Origin: UBA7477 sp045602925
Lineage (GTDB): Bacteria > Bacillota > Clostridia > Oscillospirales > Ruminococcaceae
Assembly (NCBI GenBank): GCA_045602925.1
Contig: JAZSCN010000038.1
Coordinates: 1-16,548 of the forward strand
DNA length: 16,548 nt
Reading direction: 5' to 3'
Part shown: piece after piece, positions 1-5,703 of the stretch
Layout: each line of letters opens with the position of its first letter
Numbering within the stretch: position 1 is the first letter of the stretch
Program-made: the position numbers and the translations under genes
Notes under the pieces: model-generated
The model's database searches: none
Told to the model about the DNA's origin: nothing
The model's input: the letters and a program-made list of their open reading frames with translations, nothing else

Positions 1-45
1 GCTAGAGGCGGTGTGGACACGCCTATAAGAATAAGGGTTGCCTAA
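1..45 (+). CDS. tnpB: Putative C-terminal tail of TnpB (partial)
   Basis: Frame 1 is open from the window edge and ends at TAA 43-45, giving ARGGVDTPIRIRVA. Only 14 residues are visible, with no zinc-finger or RuvC motif, so the protein itself cannot be recognised. The call rests on position: in IS200/IS605 elements the tnpB stop lies at the start of the structured right end, as here. The stop codon sits inside the first hairpin (41-57), so translation termination and omega-RNA folding would share the same bases. It could instead be an unrelated short open frame. Confidence 0.35.
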   Translation, partial: ARGGVDTPIRIRVA

Positions 46-140
46 TCATAGATTAGGTGGAAACTTAAATACCAATCTTCTTAAACGGAGCTGTAAGGCT
101 CCTATTGAAGCTCTGACTTCTTTAAGTCAGGGTGGTTCAC
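1..140 (+). mobile_element. Right end of an IS200/IS605-family (TnpB-type) element, truncated by the window edge
   Basis: Seen: three consecutive hairpins (41-57, 87-102, 113-130) are followed by GGTGGTTCAC ending at 140. The block GAAGC, then a hairpin, then a GTTCAC-like end is the usual right-end layout of IS200/IS605 elements carrying tnpB. The sequence after 140 is ordinary AT-rich promoter DNA. The left end, any tnpA and nearly all of tnpB lie outside the window, so family and completeness cannot be settled. The boundary at 140 is set by similarity to known ends, not by a target duplication, because these elements make none. Confidence 0.7.
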
Positions 141-156
141 TACATTGACTTTTGAA
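41..156 (+). ncRNA. Candidate TnpB omega RNA (reRNA) with a guide starting at 141
   Basis: Seen: stem 1 is CCTAATC/GATTAGG (41-47 with 51-57, three-base loop). Stem 2 is GGAGC/GCTCC (87-91 with 98-102). Stem 3 is CTGACTT/AAGTCAG (113-119 with 124-130). The scaffold ends in GGTGGTTCAC at 140. Known: omega RNAs come from the 3' end of the tnpB transcript and the element's right end, and the roughly 16 nt beyond the end act as guide for the TnpB nuclease. Inferred: the guide starts TACATTGACTTTTGAA (141-156). The true 5' end probably lies upstream, within tnpB and outside the window. Whether a functional TnpB is attached cannot be seen. Confidence 0.6.
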
Positions 157-173
157 GGTAGCGATGATATAAT
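145..173 (+). promoter_or_regulatory. Sigma-A-like promoter next to the element's right end
   Basis: TTGACT (145-150) and TATAAT (168-173) are separated by exactly 17 bp, a near-consensus arrangement starting four bases beyond the element end. No open frame of useful length follows: an ATG at 175 reaches a stop after two codons. It may be an extra promoter for the MerR-family gene at 299, give a short untranslated transcript, or be chance. A weak stem TGTAG/CTACA lies at about 185-206, followed by a run of T. Confidence 0.4.
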
Positions 174-246
174 TGATGAAATAGTGTAGGGCGTGCCTGT
201 TCTACAAATCGGAATTTTTTAATACTAATTATTTTTCAAAAAACTA

Positions 247-277
247 TTGACTCTCACGCTCCGTCATAGTGTATACT
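247..277 (+). promoter_or_regulatory. MerR-type promoter/operator of the TipAS regulator
   Basis: The -35 TTGACT (247-252) and -10 TATACT (272-277) are separated by 19 bp rather than 17. The spacer holds an imperfect inverted repeat, ACTCTCACG then CGTCATAGT, matching at 7 of 9 positions. Known: MerR-family activators bind such repeats in over-long spacers and twist the DNA so that RNA polymerase can engage. Placement directly upstream of a MerR-family gene indicates positive autoregulation, as described for tipA and mta. Confidence 0.75.
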
Positions 278-298
278 CTGTTTTGTGAGGTGATAAAT

Positions 299-1027
299 AT
301 GAAAATGCAGATTAAAGAATTTGCCAAATTCACGGGTGTAAGTGTGCGCACACTTCATTATTATGATGAAATAGGGTTGTTGCGTCCTGCCTATGTTGAT
401 AAGTTTACAGGATATCGTTATTATGACGAAAACTCACTTCTTCGTATGCAAGAGATTCTCTTTTACCGTGAACTTGATTTTTCCTTAAAAAGCATTAAAG
501 AAATTTTGTCATCTCCGAACTATGACAAACGAGAAGCACTGAAAGAGCAAAAACACCTACTCACACTCAAAAAAGAAAGGCTTAATAGACTGATTTTTGC
601 CATTGATAGTGCGGTGAAAGGAGAAAATGTTATGAGAGCATTTGATAACAGTGAATTTGAAAAATACAAAGCAGAAGCAAAAGAAAAATGGGGACAAACG
701 TCTGCATTCAAGGAACACGCAGAAAAGACCAAGAATTATTCAGATAGTAAGTGGAATGACCTTGCAGAAGGAATGGACAACATTATGTCAGAGTTTGCGG
801 TGTGTATGAAAAGCGAAAAAACCCCCGACTGTGCAGAAGTGCAAAATATGGTGAAAACTTTGCAGAACCATATCACCGAAAATTACTACCTCTGCACAAA
901 CGAGATTTTACTTAGTCTCGGTCAGATGTACGCTTATGATGAGCGCTTTAAAAATAATATTGATAAGCACGCCGACGGTACTGCAGAGTTTATCTGCGAT
1001 GCAATAGAGGTCTATTGCAGAAAATAA
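299..1027 (+). CDS. MerR-family transcriptional regulator with TipAS drug-binding domain
   Basis: Likely a drug-responsive activator of the TipAL/Mta type. The N-terminal winged helix-turn-helix spans about residues 4-70 (KEFAKFTGVSVRTLHYYDEIGLLRP, in part, then the wing TGYRYYDENSLLRM). A charged dimerisation helix spans about 75-105. The TipAS-like domain runs from about 117 to the end and includes W-G-x-T-x-A/F-like and YYxCTxEILxxLGxMY-like segments. At 242 residues it is close to TipAL (about 253). The start is ATG 299, because AGGTGA (288-293) sits at correct spacing; a GTG at 269 lies within the promoter and is rejected. It is monocistronic, with its own MerR-type promoter and a terminator at 1064-1103. 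Known TipAS domains bind cyclic thiopeptides or other large hydrophobic compounds; the ligand here is unknown. Lys is mostly AAA and Arg often CGN, unlike the AAG/AGR-rich addAB and pcrA genes, which hints at a different origin. Confidence 0.9.
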   Translation: MKMQIKEFAKFTGVSVRTLHYYDEIGLLRPAYVDKFTGYRYYDENSLLRMQEILFYRELDFSLKSIKEILSSPNYDKREALKEQKHLLTLKKERLNRLIFAIDSAVKGENVMRAFDNSEFEKYKAEAKEKWGQTSAFKEHAEKTKNYSDSKWNDLAEGMDNIMSEFAVCMKSEKTPDCAEVQNMVKTLQNHITENYYLCTNEILLSLGQMYAYDERFKNNIDKHADGTAEFICDAIEVYCRK

Positions 1028-1063
1028 ACAAATTCCAGTTATAAAACTTAATATCTTATAAAC

Positions 1064-1103
1064 GCTCTCCTAGAGATTTTGTTCTCTTCGGGAGCTGTTT
1101 TTT
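1064..1103 (+). terminator. Rho-independent terminator of the MerR/TipAS gene
   Basis: The outer stem GCTCTCC/GGGAGC (1064-1070 with 1090-1095, one bulged T) encloses an inner stem AGAGA/TCTCT. TG and then six T (1098-1103) follow. It lies 36 bp after the stop codon. Confidence 0.75.
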
Positions 1104-1151
1104 ATGACAATTCGCTTTGCCAAGGTGTGAATTTTTGTGCAGGTCTACAAA

Positions 1152-1170
1152 TTGAGAATATTATTCTCAT
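1152..1170. promoter_or_regulatory. Upstream operator-like inverted repeat of the metal operon
   Basis: TGAGAAT-ATT-ATTCTCA (1153-1169) is a perfect 7-3-7 inverted repeat, seven bases upstream of the -35. A near-copy lies downstream of the -10. The half site TGAGAA resembles Fur/PerR-family boxes, but its spacing differs from the classical 7-1-7 form, so the regulator family is not identified. The gene behind it, a metal-efflux ATPase, makes a metal-sensing repressor the simplest guess. Confidence 0.6.
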
Positions 1171-1175
1171 ATCTA

Positions 1176-1204
1176 TTGACAAGCAACATTGTTTATGGTA
1201 TTAT
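1176..1204 (+). promoter_or_regulatory. Sigma-A promoter of the methyltransferase / P-type ATPase operon
   Basis: TTGACA (1176-1181) is a consensus -35, the spacer is 17 bp, and the -10 is TATTAT (1199-1204). Inverted repeats flank it on both sides (1152-1170 and 1216-1234). The downstream one overlaps the likely transcription start region, so a bound repressor would block transcription. Confidence 0.75.
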
Positions 1205-1215
1205 GGTGATGTGAA

Positions 1216-1234
1216 TTGAGAATGGTGTTCTCAA
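1216..1234. promoter_or_regulatory. Downstream operator-like inverted repeat of the metal operon
   Basis: TTGAGAA-TGGTG-TTCTCAA (1216-1234) is a perfect 7-5-7 inverted repeat. It shares the half site and overall geometry of the repeat at 1152-1170. Its centre is 64 bp from the centre of that repeat, close to six helical turns. It lies just after the -10 and 23 bp before the start codon at 1257. Confidence 0.6.
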
Positions 1235-1256
1235 ATGTTGGTAAGGAGTTGTTTTT

Positions 1257-1817
1257 ATGGAAATTGTGGCTTTGATGCTTGGGATTATAATGCTCGTGAT
1301 ATTCTTTTCAAAGCTTTTTCTACAGCGTAAAAAGGGCATAAGGACTGTTGCGATGGGGCGGTCGGAGAGGATTTCGGCTGTTGAGATTTCATTTTCTCTT
1401 AGCATTTCGCTAGCTATTGTGATTTTTACTATAAGCTTTTTTGTGGGGGCTTCTCCCCTGCCGTTTTGGGCAAAGGCTGTTGGCGTGGTACTTTGTTTTA
1501 TCTCTGACATACTACTCGCTATGGCGGTAATTTGTATGCGTGACAGCTGGAGAGCAGGGATACCAAGGGATGAAAAGACAAATCTCATCACGGGCGGGAT
1601 TTACAAATTCAGCAGAAACCCTGCATTTTTGTCGTTTGACCTGATGCTCACAGGACTTGCTTTAGTGTTTTTCTCTATACCTGCTTTGGTAACTGTTATA
1701 GCAGTAATAATCTCGCTGCATTTACAGATACTTCGTGAGGAAAAACACTTGTCGGAAAAATTCGGTGAGGCTTATGCAAGCTATAAAAAGACCACCTCAC
1801 GATACTTTACATTTTAA
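1257..1817 (+). CDS. Membrane methyltransferase of the isoprenylcysteine carboxyl methyltransferase / PEMT-like family
   Basis: This is an integral membrane protein of 186 residues with hydrophobic segments at about 2-22, 43-64, 68-94 and 125-157. Its C-terminal half carries the family signature: GGIYKFSRNP (113-122), matching the G-I/P-Y-x-x-S/T-R-N/H-P motif, then an EE pair (161-162) and FGEAYASYKK (169-178). Known relatives use S-adenosylmethionine to methylate lipid or protein acceptors at the membrane; the bacterial substrate is generally unknown. The start is fixed by AAGGAG (1243-1248), eight bases before ATG. It is the first gene of the operon, 17 bp ahead of the P-type ATPase with which it shares a promoter and operators, so a role in metal tolerance or membrane remodelling under metal stress is inferred. 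The substrate cannot be read from the sequence. Confidence 0.8.
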   Translation: MEIVALMLGIIMLVIFFSKLFLQRKKGIRTVAMGRSERISAVEISFSLSISLAIVIFTISFFVGASPLPFWAKAVGVVLCFISDILLAMAVICMRDSWRAGIPRDEKTNLITGGIYKFSRNPAFLSFDLMLTGLALVFFSIPALVTVIAVIISLHLQILREEKHLSEKFGEAYASYKKTTSRYFTF

Positions 1818-1834
1818 GTTAAGGAGCAATTATT

Positions 1835-3679
1835 ATGACAATAAGGCAGAAAAGGAGCCTTGCTTCTATCATACTATCAGGGGTGCTACTTATAGTGGGG
1901 ATGCTTCTTTCGGGAAGGAGATATATTTCGCTTGCTATAATTCTTTGTGCATATATTATTGCAGGCTGTGATGTACTGAAAAAAGCATTTAGGAACATTA
2001 TAAGAGGCAATATTTTTGATGAGAACTTTCTTATGTCGATAGCGACTATCGGTGCGATGATTATAGGCGAATACACCGAGTGCGTGGCGGTAATGCTGTT
2101 TTACAAGCTAGGTGAGCTGTTCGAGAGCATTGCTGTAGGAAAGAGTCGCAGGTCGATTGCAAAGCTTATGGATATAAGGCCCGATGTAGCTACTGTTATA
2201 CGAAACGGTGAAGAAGCAGAAGTATCACCCAGCGAGGTTGAAGTTGGTGAAGTGATTTTAGTAAAGCCTGGCGAAAGGGTTGCAATTGACGGCGTTATAC
2301 TATCGGGTAGTTGTAGCTTTGACACAAGTGCACTTACTGGTGAATCGCTACCGAGAAATGCTACTGTCGGTGATAGGGTACAAAGTGGATTTATCAACCT
2401 CACGGGCGTTATAACCTTACAGACAGAATGCACTTATGACAGCTCGACGGCAAGTAAGTTTTTAGAACTTGTGGAAAACGCTTCGTCAAAGAAGACAAGG
2501 AGCGAGGCTTTTATAACACGCTTTGCGAGATACTACACACCTGCTGTTGTATTCTCAGCTCTGGCACTTGCGGTAATCCCGTCGATAGTTTTCGGAAATC
2601 CGCTTTCGTGGGTCAAGAGGGCGCTTATATTCCTTGTAATCTCCTGTCCTTGTGCACTTGTAATATCCGTACCGCTGACATTCTTCGGGGCTATTGGCTG
2701 TGCTTCAAAGAAAGGCATACTGATTAAGGGCTCATGCTACATTGAACAGCTTTCAAAGGCAGGGACTGTTGTATTTGACAAGACGGGTACTCTGACAAAG
2801 GGCAGCTTTTCCGTTACTGCAATTCACGAAAACGGCATCGGCAAGCAAAGACTTTTGGAGCTTGCGGCAATTTCAGAGAGCAGAAGCGGTCACCCTATTG
2901 CGTTATCTGTAATCAGGGCATACGGCAAGAAGCCTGACCAGTCGCAGATTTCAAGTATAAGCGAGGTTTCGGGACAGGGTATTATCGCACAGATTGGTGA
3001 TGATAAGGTTTACTGCGGAAACTCAAAGCTTATGGGCAGCATCGGGATTGATACACCTGAGTGTCACAGGCAGGGCACGGTTGTTCACGTTGCTGTAAAC
3101 GGACGGTACGAAGGACACATCATTATTAACGATGAAATCAAGGAAGACGCAAGAGAGGCTATAACACTTCTTTCGCAGAGCGGTGTAAGACGCACTGTCA
3201 TGCTCACAGGTGACTCAGAGGCTATTGCACAGAGGGTTGCCAAGGAGCTTTGCATTGATGAATACCATGCAGACCTTTTGCCGACAGACAAGGCTTCGCT
3301 TCTTGAGAAGATTATAGAGGAGAAGGACAGCGACTCGACCGTTGTGTTTATCGGTGACGGTATAAACGACGCACCCGTTATATCCAGGGCTGACGTAGGA
3401 ATTGCTATGGGTGCTCTTGGCAGTGATGCGGCAATTGAGGCGGCAGACGTTGTTCTTATGGATGACAAGCCTTCAAAGACTGCATTTGCGGTTAAGCTTT
3501 CAAAAAAGGCTATTTCGATTGCGAGGTGCAACATAATCTTCGCTTTATCGGTAAAGCTTCTGGTACTCATACTCGGCGCACTCGGATATGCGGGAATGTG
3601 GCTTGCGGTATTTGCAGACGTTGGTGTTTCGGTGATTGCGATATGCAACGCTATGAGGACGCTTCGCATAAAGGAATAA
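1835..3679 (+). CDS. Heavy-metal translocating P-type ATPase (P1B, Zn/Cd/Pb-like)
   Basis: ATP-driven metal exporter of the cell membrane, 614 residues. Seen: two N-terminal hydrophobic pairs (about 10-45 and 65-98), actuator-domain TGES (168-171), the membrane metal-binding CPC motif (271-273), phosphorylation loop DKTGT (315-319), N-domain HP (353-354), TGD (458-460), GDGINDAP (507-514) and two C-terminal membrane segments. The last segments contain K574 and D595 in a DVGVSV-type context, as in Zn/Cd/Pb (P1B-2) pumps. This favours divalent soft metals over copper. There is no N-terminal HMA domain or Cys/His-rich extension, so cytoplasmic metal sensing by that route is absent. AAGGAG (1821-1826) sets the start. 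It is cotranscribed with the upstream methyltransferase and ends at a bidirectional terminator. Substrate assignment (Zn, Cd, Pb, possibly Fe or Mn) is inference. Confidence 0.92.
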   Translation: MTIRQKRSLASIILSGVLLIVGMLLSGRRYISLAIILCAYIIAGCDVLKKAFRNIIRGNIFDENFLMSIATIGAMIIGEYTECVAVMLFYKLGELFESIAVGKSRRSIAKLMDIRPDVATVIRNGEEAEVSPSEVEVGEVILVKPGERVAIDGVILSGSCSFDTSALTGESLPRNATVGDRVQSGFINLTGVITLQTECTYDSSTASKFLELVENASSKKTRSEAFITRFARYYTPAVVFSALALAVIPSIVFGNPLSWVKRALIFLVISCPCALVISVPLTFFGAIGCASKKGILIKGSCYIEQLSKAGTVVFDKTGTLTKGSFSVTAIHENGIGKQRLLELAAISESRSGHPIALSVIRAYGKKPDQSQISSISEVSGQGIIAQIGDDKVYCGNSKLMGSIGIDTPECHRQGTVVHVAVNGRYEGHIIINDEIKEDAREAITLLSQSGVRRTVMLTGDSEAIAQRVAKELCIDEYHADLLPTDKASLLEKIIEEKDSDSTVVFIGDGINDAPVISRADVGIAMGALGSDAAIEAADVVLMDDKPSKTAFAVKLSKKAISIARCNIIFALSVKLLVLILGALGYAGMWLAVFADVGVSVIAICNAMRTLRIKE

Positions 3680-3682
3680 CAC

Positions 3683-3727
3683 AAAAATTCCACAGTACTG
3701 AAAAATCAGAACTGTGGAATTTATTTT
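3683..3727. terminator. Bidirectional terminator between the P-type ATPase and tadA
   Basis: A perfect 11-bp stem AATTCCACAGT/ACTGTGGAATT (3686-3696 with 3711-3721) has a run of A before it and a T-rich run after it. It can therefore act on transcripts from both strands. It fills the 51-bp gap between two convergent genes. Confidence 0.85.
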
Positions 3728-3730
3728 GTA

Positions 3731-4201
3731 CTATTTACTGCTTCTTAAGGCTTTGAAGAAATCCGAGAGGGCTTTTGAACATTCCTCCTCCATAACTCCG
3801 CCCAAAAGCTCGGGCTTATGGTTATACGGAAGCTCGAACATTTCTGTCACGGAACAGCAGGAGCCTGCTTTCTTATCGTATGCGCCGAACACGACTCTTT
3901 CGACTCTTGAATTTATGATTGCGCCACAGCACATAGGGCAAGGCTCTAAGGTAACATACAGCTCGCAGTCTATAAGTCGCCAGCCACCGAGGTTTTTGCT
4001 AGCTTCGTTTATGGCGATGATTTCGGCGTGTGCGAGCGGATTTTTATCCGACTCTCTAAGGTTATACCCTTCACCGACGATTTTTCCGTCACGCTTTCTG
4101 ACTACGACTGCGCCTACGGGGACTTCGCCCAGCTCGGCTGCTTTTTGTGCAAGCTCGAGGGCCCTTTGCATATACGCAACATCACGACTTAAATCAGACA
4201 T
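3731..4201 (-). CDS. tadA: tRNA-specific adenosine deaminase TadA
   Basis: Deaminates adenosine 34 of tRNA-Arg(ACG) to inosine, allowing CGN wobble decoding; it is normally essential. Seen: a 156-residue CDA-fold protein with the zinc and catalytic motifs HAE (58-60, E60 as proton shuttle) and PCPMC (87-91, ligands C88 and C91). It also has GEVPVGAVVV (25-34) near the N terminus and the SRVERVVFGAYDKKAG region (98-113) seen in TadA rather than in cytidine or guanine deaminases. Its length is typical. The start ATG lies within the end of the upstream permease gene (overlap ATGTCTGA, 8 bp), so the two are probably translationally coupled. The gene ends four bases from the shared terminator. Confidence 0.95.
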   Translation of the reverse strand: MSDLSRDVAYMQRALELAQKAAELGEVPVGAVVVRKRDGKIVGEGYNLRESDKNPLAHAEIIAINEASKNLGGWRLIDCELYVTLEPCPMCCGAIINSRVERVVFGAYDKKAGSCCSVTEMFELPYNHKPELLGGVMEEECSKALSDFFKALRSSK

Positions 4202-5471
4202 CGAGATTAACCTCGTTTACGTCTTCTGCAGAAGGAATTACCATACTTTCAAGCTCGTCGGCTGTAGGAAGCTCGGCCTTTTCGGTATGTGCATATATAA
4301 GTGATATATCCGAGATATAGTCCTTGGTTTCGGTCGGGAGATTCTTCTTGCGAAGCTTGTTTCTTGTGCTCTCCTTAACGAGCTCGTATACAACTGAGCA
4401 GGTAGGAACAGCAAGGAGAAGTCCGATTGCCTGGAACAAACCACCACCGACAAAGAGTGCCACGAGCACCCAGAAGGTAGGAAGTCCGGTAACGCCACCC
4501 AAAATCTTAGGGCCGAGGATATTGCCATCAAACTGCTGGAGAATGAATATAAAGATTACGAACACGATACACTTGGATGGTTCTACAAAAAGTACAAGTG
4601 CTGCGCAAGGGATTGCACCGATAAACGGACCAAAGTACGGGATAACGTTTGTTATACCAACAATAACTGCGATAAGGACATAGTATGGAATATCGAGTAT
4701 CCAGCATCCGAAGAAGCACATAATACCGATGATGAGAGAGTCGATAATCTTTCCTGTAAGGAAGTTGCCGAAGGTCTTACAGCACATTGTTGAGAGTCTG
4801 AATATCTTAGTGCAGGTTGTTCGCTTAAAGCTTGCAACAAAGAGCTTCTTGAACTGTGCCTGGAGAGTTTCCTTACTAACAAGGATATAGATTGAAACGA
4901 TAAAGCCGAGTGCAAAGTCCATAAGAACATTGACAAAGCTCCACGCGCCCGAAAGCACGTTATCGACCATAGGTTGTACCTTATCAAACAAGGAGTTAAG
5001 GTTCGAGGTGAAGTCGTCAATCTTATGTTTTACAATTGATTCAAGCTCAGGGTTGTCGCTTAAGAAGCGTTCTGTCCAATCATAGAGTTTATTGTATATG
5101 ACCTTTGCGTTATCGGTCATACTCGAGATACTATCGGCAAACGCAGGGATAACGATATAGAGGAGTCCACATACCACTGCTATAAAGAATACTACTGTTG
5201 TTGCAACCGAGATGGCTCTTGTAAGCTTTGGATGTGGCTTTTTGATGACATAATTCTTGAGCGTCTTTTCGACGGTATTCATAAGAGGATTCAAAAGGAA
5301 CGCGAGCGCCATTCCCCAGAACACCGGTGTAAGTATAGACAGAATCTTCTTTACGATAGCGGCTATCGTTGAAAACTTGAATATTGCGATAACCATAAGC
5401 ATACTAACTGCTATAACAAGTATGGCATATATCGCAATTGTATTATATTTCTTGTTCGAGTAGAACTTCAT
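4194..5471 (-). CDS. AI-2E family transporter (PerM/YdiK-like permease)
   Basis: Polytopic membrane protein of 425 residues. It has an N-terminal hydrophobic pair (about 11-60), another segment at about 86-110, a soluble region (about 112-175), and a C-terminal block of membrane segments (about 176-365). Family signatures are NVIPYFGPFIGAIP (275-288) and QQFDGNILGPKILG (312-325), then GLPTFWVLVALFVGGG. The charged cytoplasmic tail (about 366-425) ends in acidic residues. The family name comes from one E. coli member linked to autoinducer-2 export; others act as Na+/H+ antiporters or have unknown substrates, so no substrate is assigned here. It is the first gene of a two-gene operon with tadA. 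AAGGTGGG lies about 11 bases before ATG, and a TATAAT box sits at 5509-5514 upstream. Confidence 0.88.
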   Translation of the reverse strand: MKFYSNKKYNTIAIYAILVIAVSMLMVIAIFKFSTIAAIVKKILSILTPVFWGMALAFLLNPLMNTVEKTLKNYVIKKPHPKLTRAISVATTVVFFIAVVCGLLYIVIPAFADSISSMTDNAKVIYNKLYDWTERFLSDNPELESIVKHKIDDFTSNLNSLFDKVQPMVDNVLSGAWSFVNVLMDFALGFIVSIYILVSKETLQAQFKKLFVASFKRTTCTKIFRLSTMCCKTFGNFLTGKIIDSLIIGIMCFFGCWILDIPYYVLIAVIVGITNVIPYFGPFIGAIPCAALVLFVEPSKCIVFVIFIFILQQFDGNILGPKILGGVTGLPTFWVLVALFVGGGLFQAIGLLLAVPTCSVVYELVKESTRNKLRKKNLPTETKDYISDISLIYAHTEKAELPTADELESMVIPSAEDVNEVNLDV

Positions 5472-5508
5472 TTTTCAGCTTCCCACCTTATATTTTACAG
5501 ATACTTAA

Positions 5509-5514
5509 ATTATA
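5509..5514 (-). promoter_or_regulatory. Probable -10 box of the permease-tadA operon
   Basis: A perfect TATAAT is read on the minus strand 38 bp before the permease start codon. No convincing -35 is visible 16-18 bp upstream, so the call rests on the -10 and its position in a 232-bp divergent intergenic region. Confidence 0.45.
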
Positions 5515-5611
5515 CACCATTATTTTAAAAAATGCTAGAGGTAATTGAATATTTAATAAAAAATTTATTTACTCTCGCACGAAAAAAGGTCTTTTAAAAA
5601 GTATGCAAATA

Positions 5612-5620
5612 TGGTATAAT
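5612..5620 (+). promoter_or_regulatory. pcrA: Extended -10 promoter of pcrA
   Basis: TGG followed by TATAAT (5615-5620) forms an extended -10 element. The -35 region is weak, as is common with extended -10 promoters. Predicted transcription would begin near 5627, leaving a leader of about 75 nt before the chosen start at 5704. It is divergent from the permease-tadA promoter about 100 bp away. Confidence 0.65.
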
Positions 5621-5703
5621 TATTATAGGTGTTTATGACGGCTCTTGTGGGCTTGTCTTACTCTAATTTTACACTTAATGCGAACAGAGAGGATAACACA
5701 TAT

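Noticed and set aside
269..298. Upstream GTG start for the MerR/TipAS gene
   Set aside because: It overlaps the operator and -10 of the gene's own promoter, so it would not be transcribed; ATG 299 has a proper ribosome binding site.
1193..1591. 132-codon minus-strand open frame over the methyltransferase gene
   Set aside because: It is opposite a gene with clear family motifs and would end within that gene's promoter region; composition is typical of an antisense shadow.
3085..3693. 202-codon minus-strand open frame inside the P-type ATPase gene
   Set aside because: It is antisense to a well-conserved gene, has a low-complexity Ser/Ala/Ile-rich translation, no ribosome binding site and no family resemblance.
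5629..5703. Upstream GTG start for pcrA adding 25 residues
   Set aside because: It would start within a few bases of the predicted transcript start with no ribosome binding site; ATG 5704 has AGAGAGGA at good spacing, and the added residues do not resemble PcrA.
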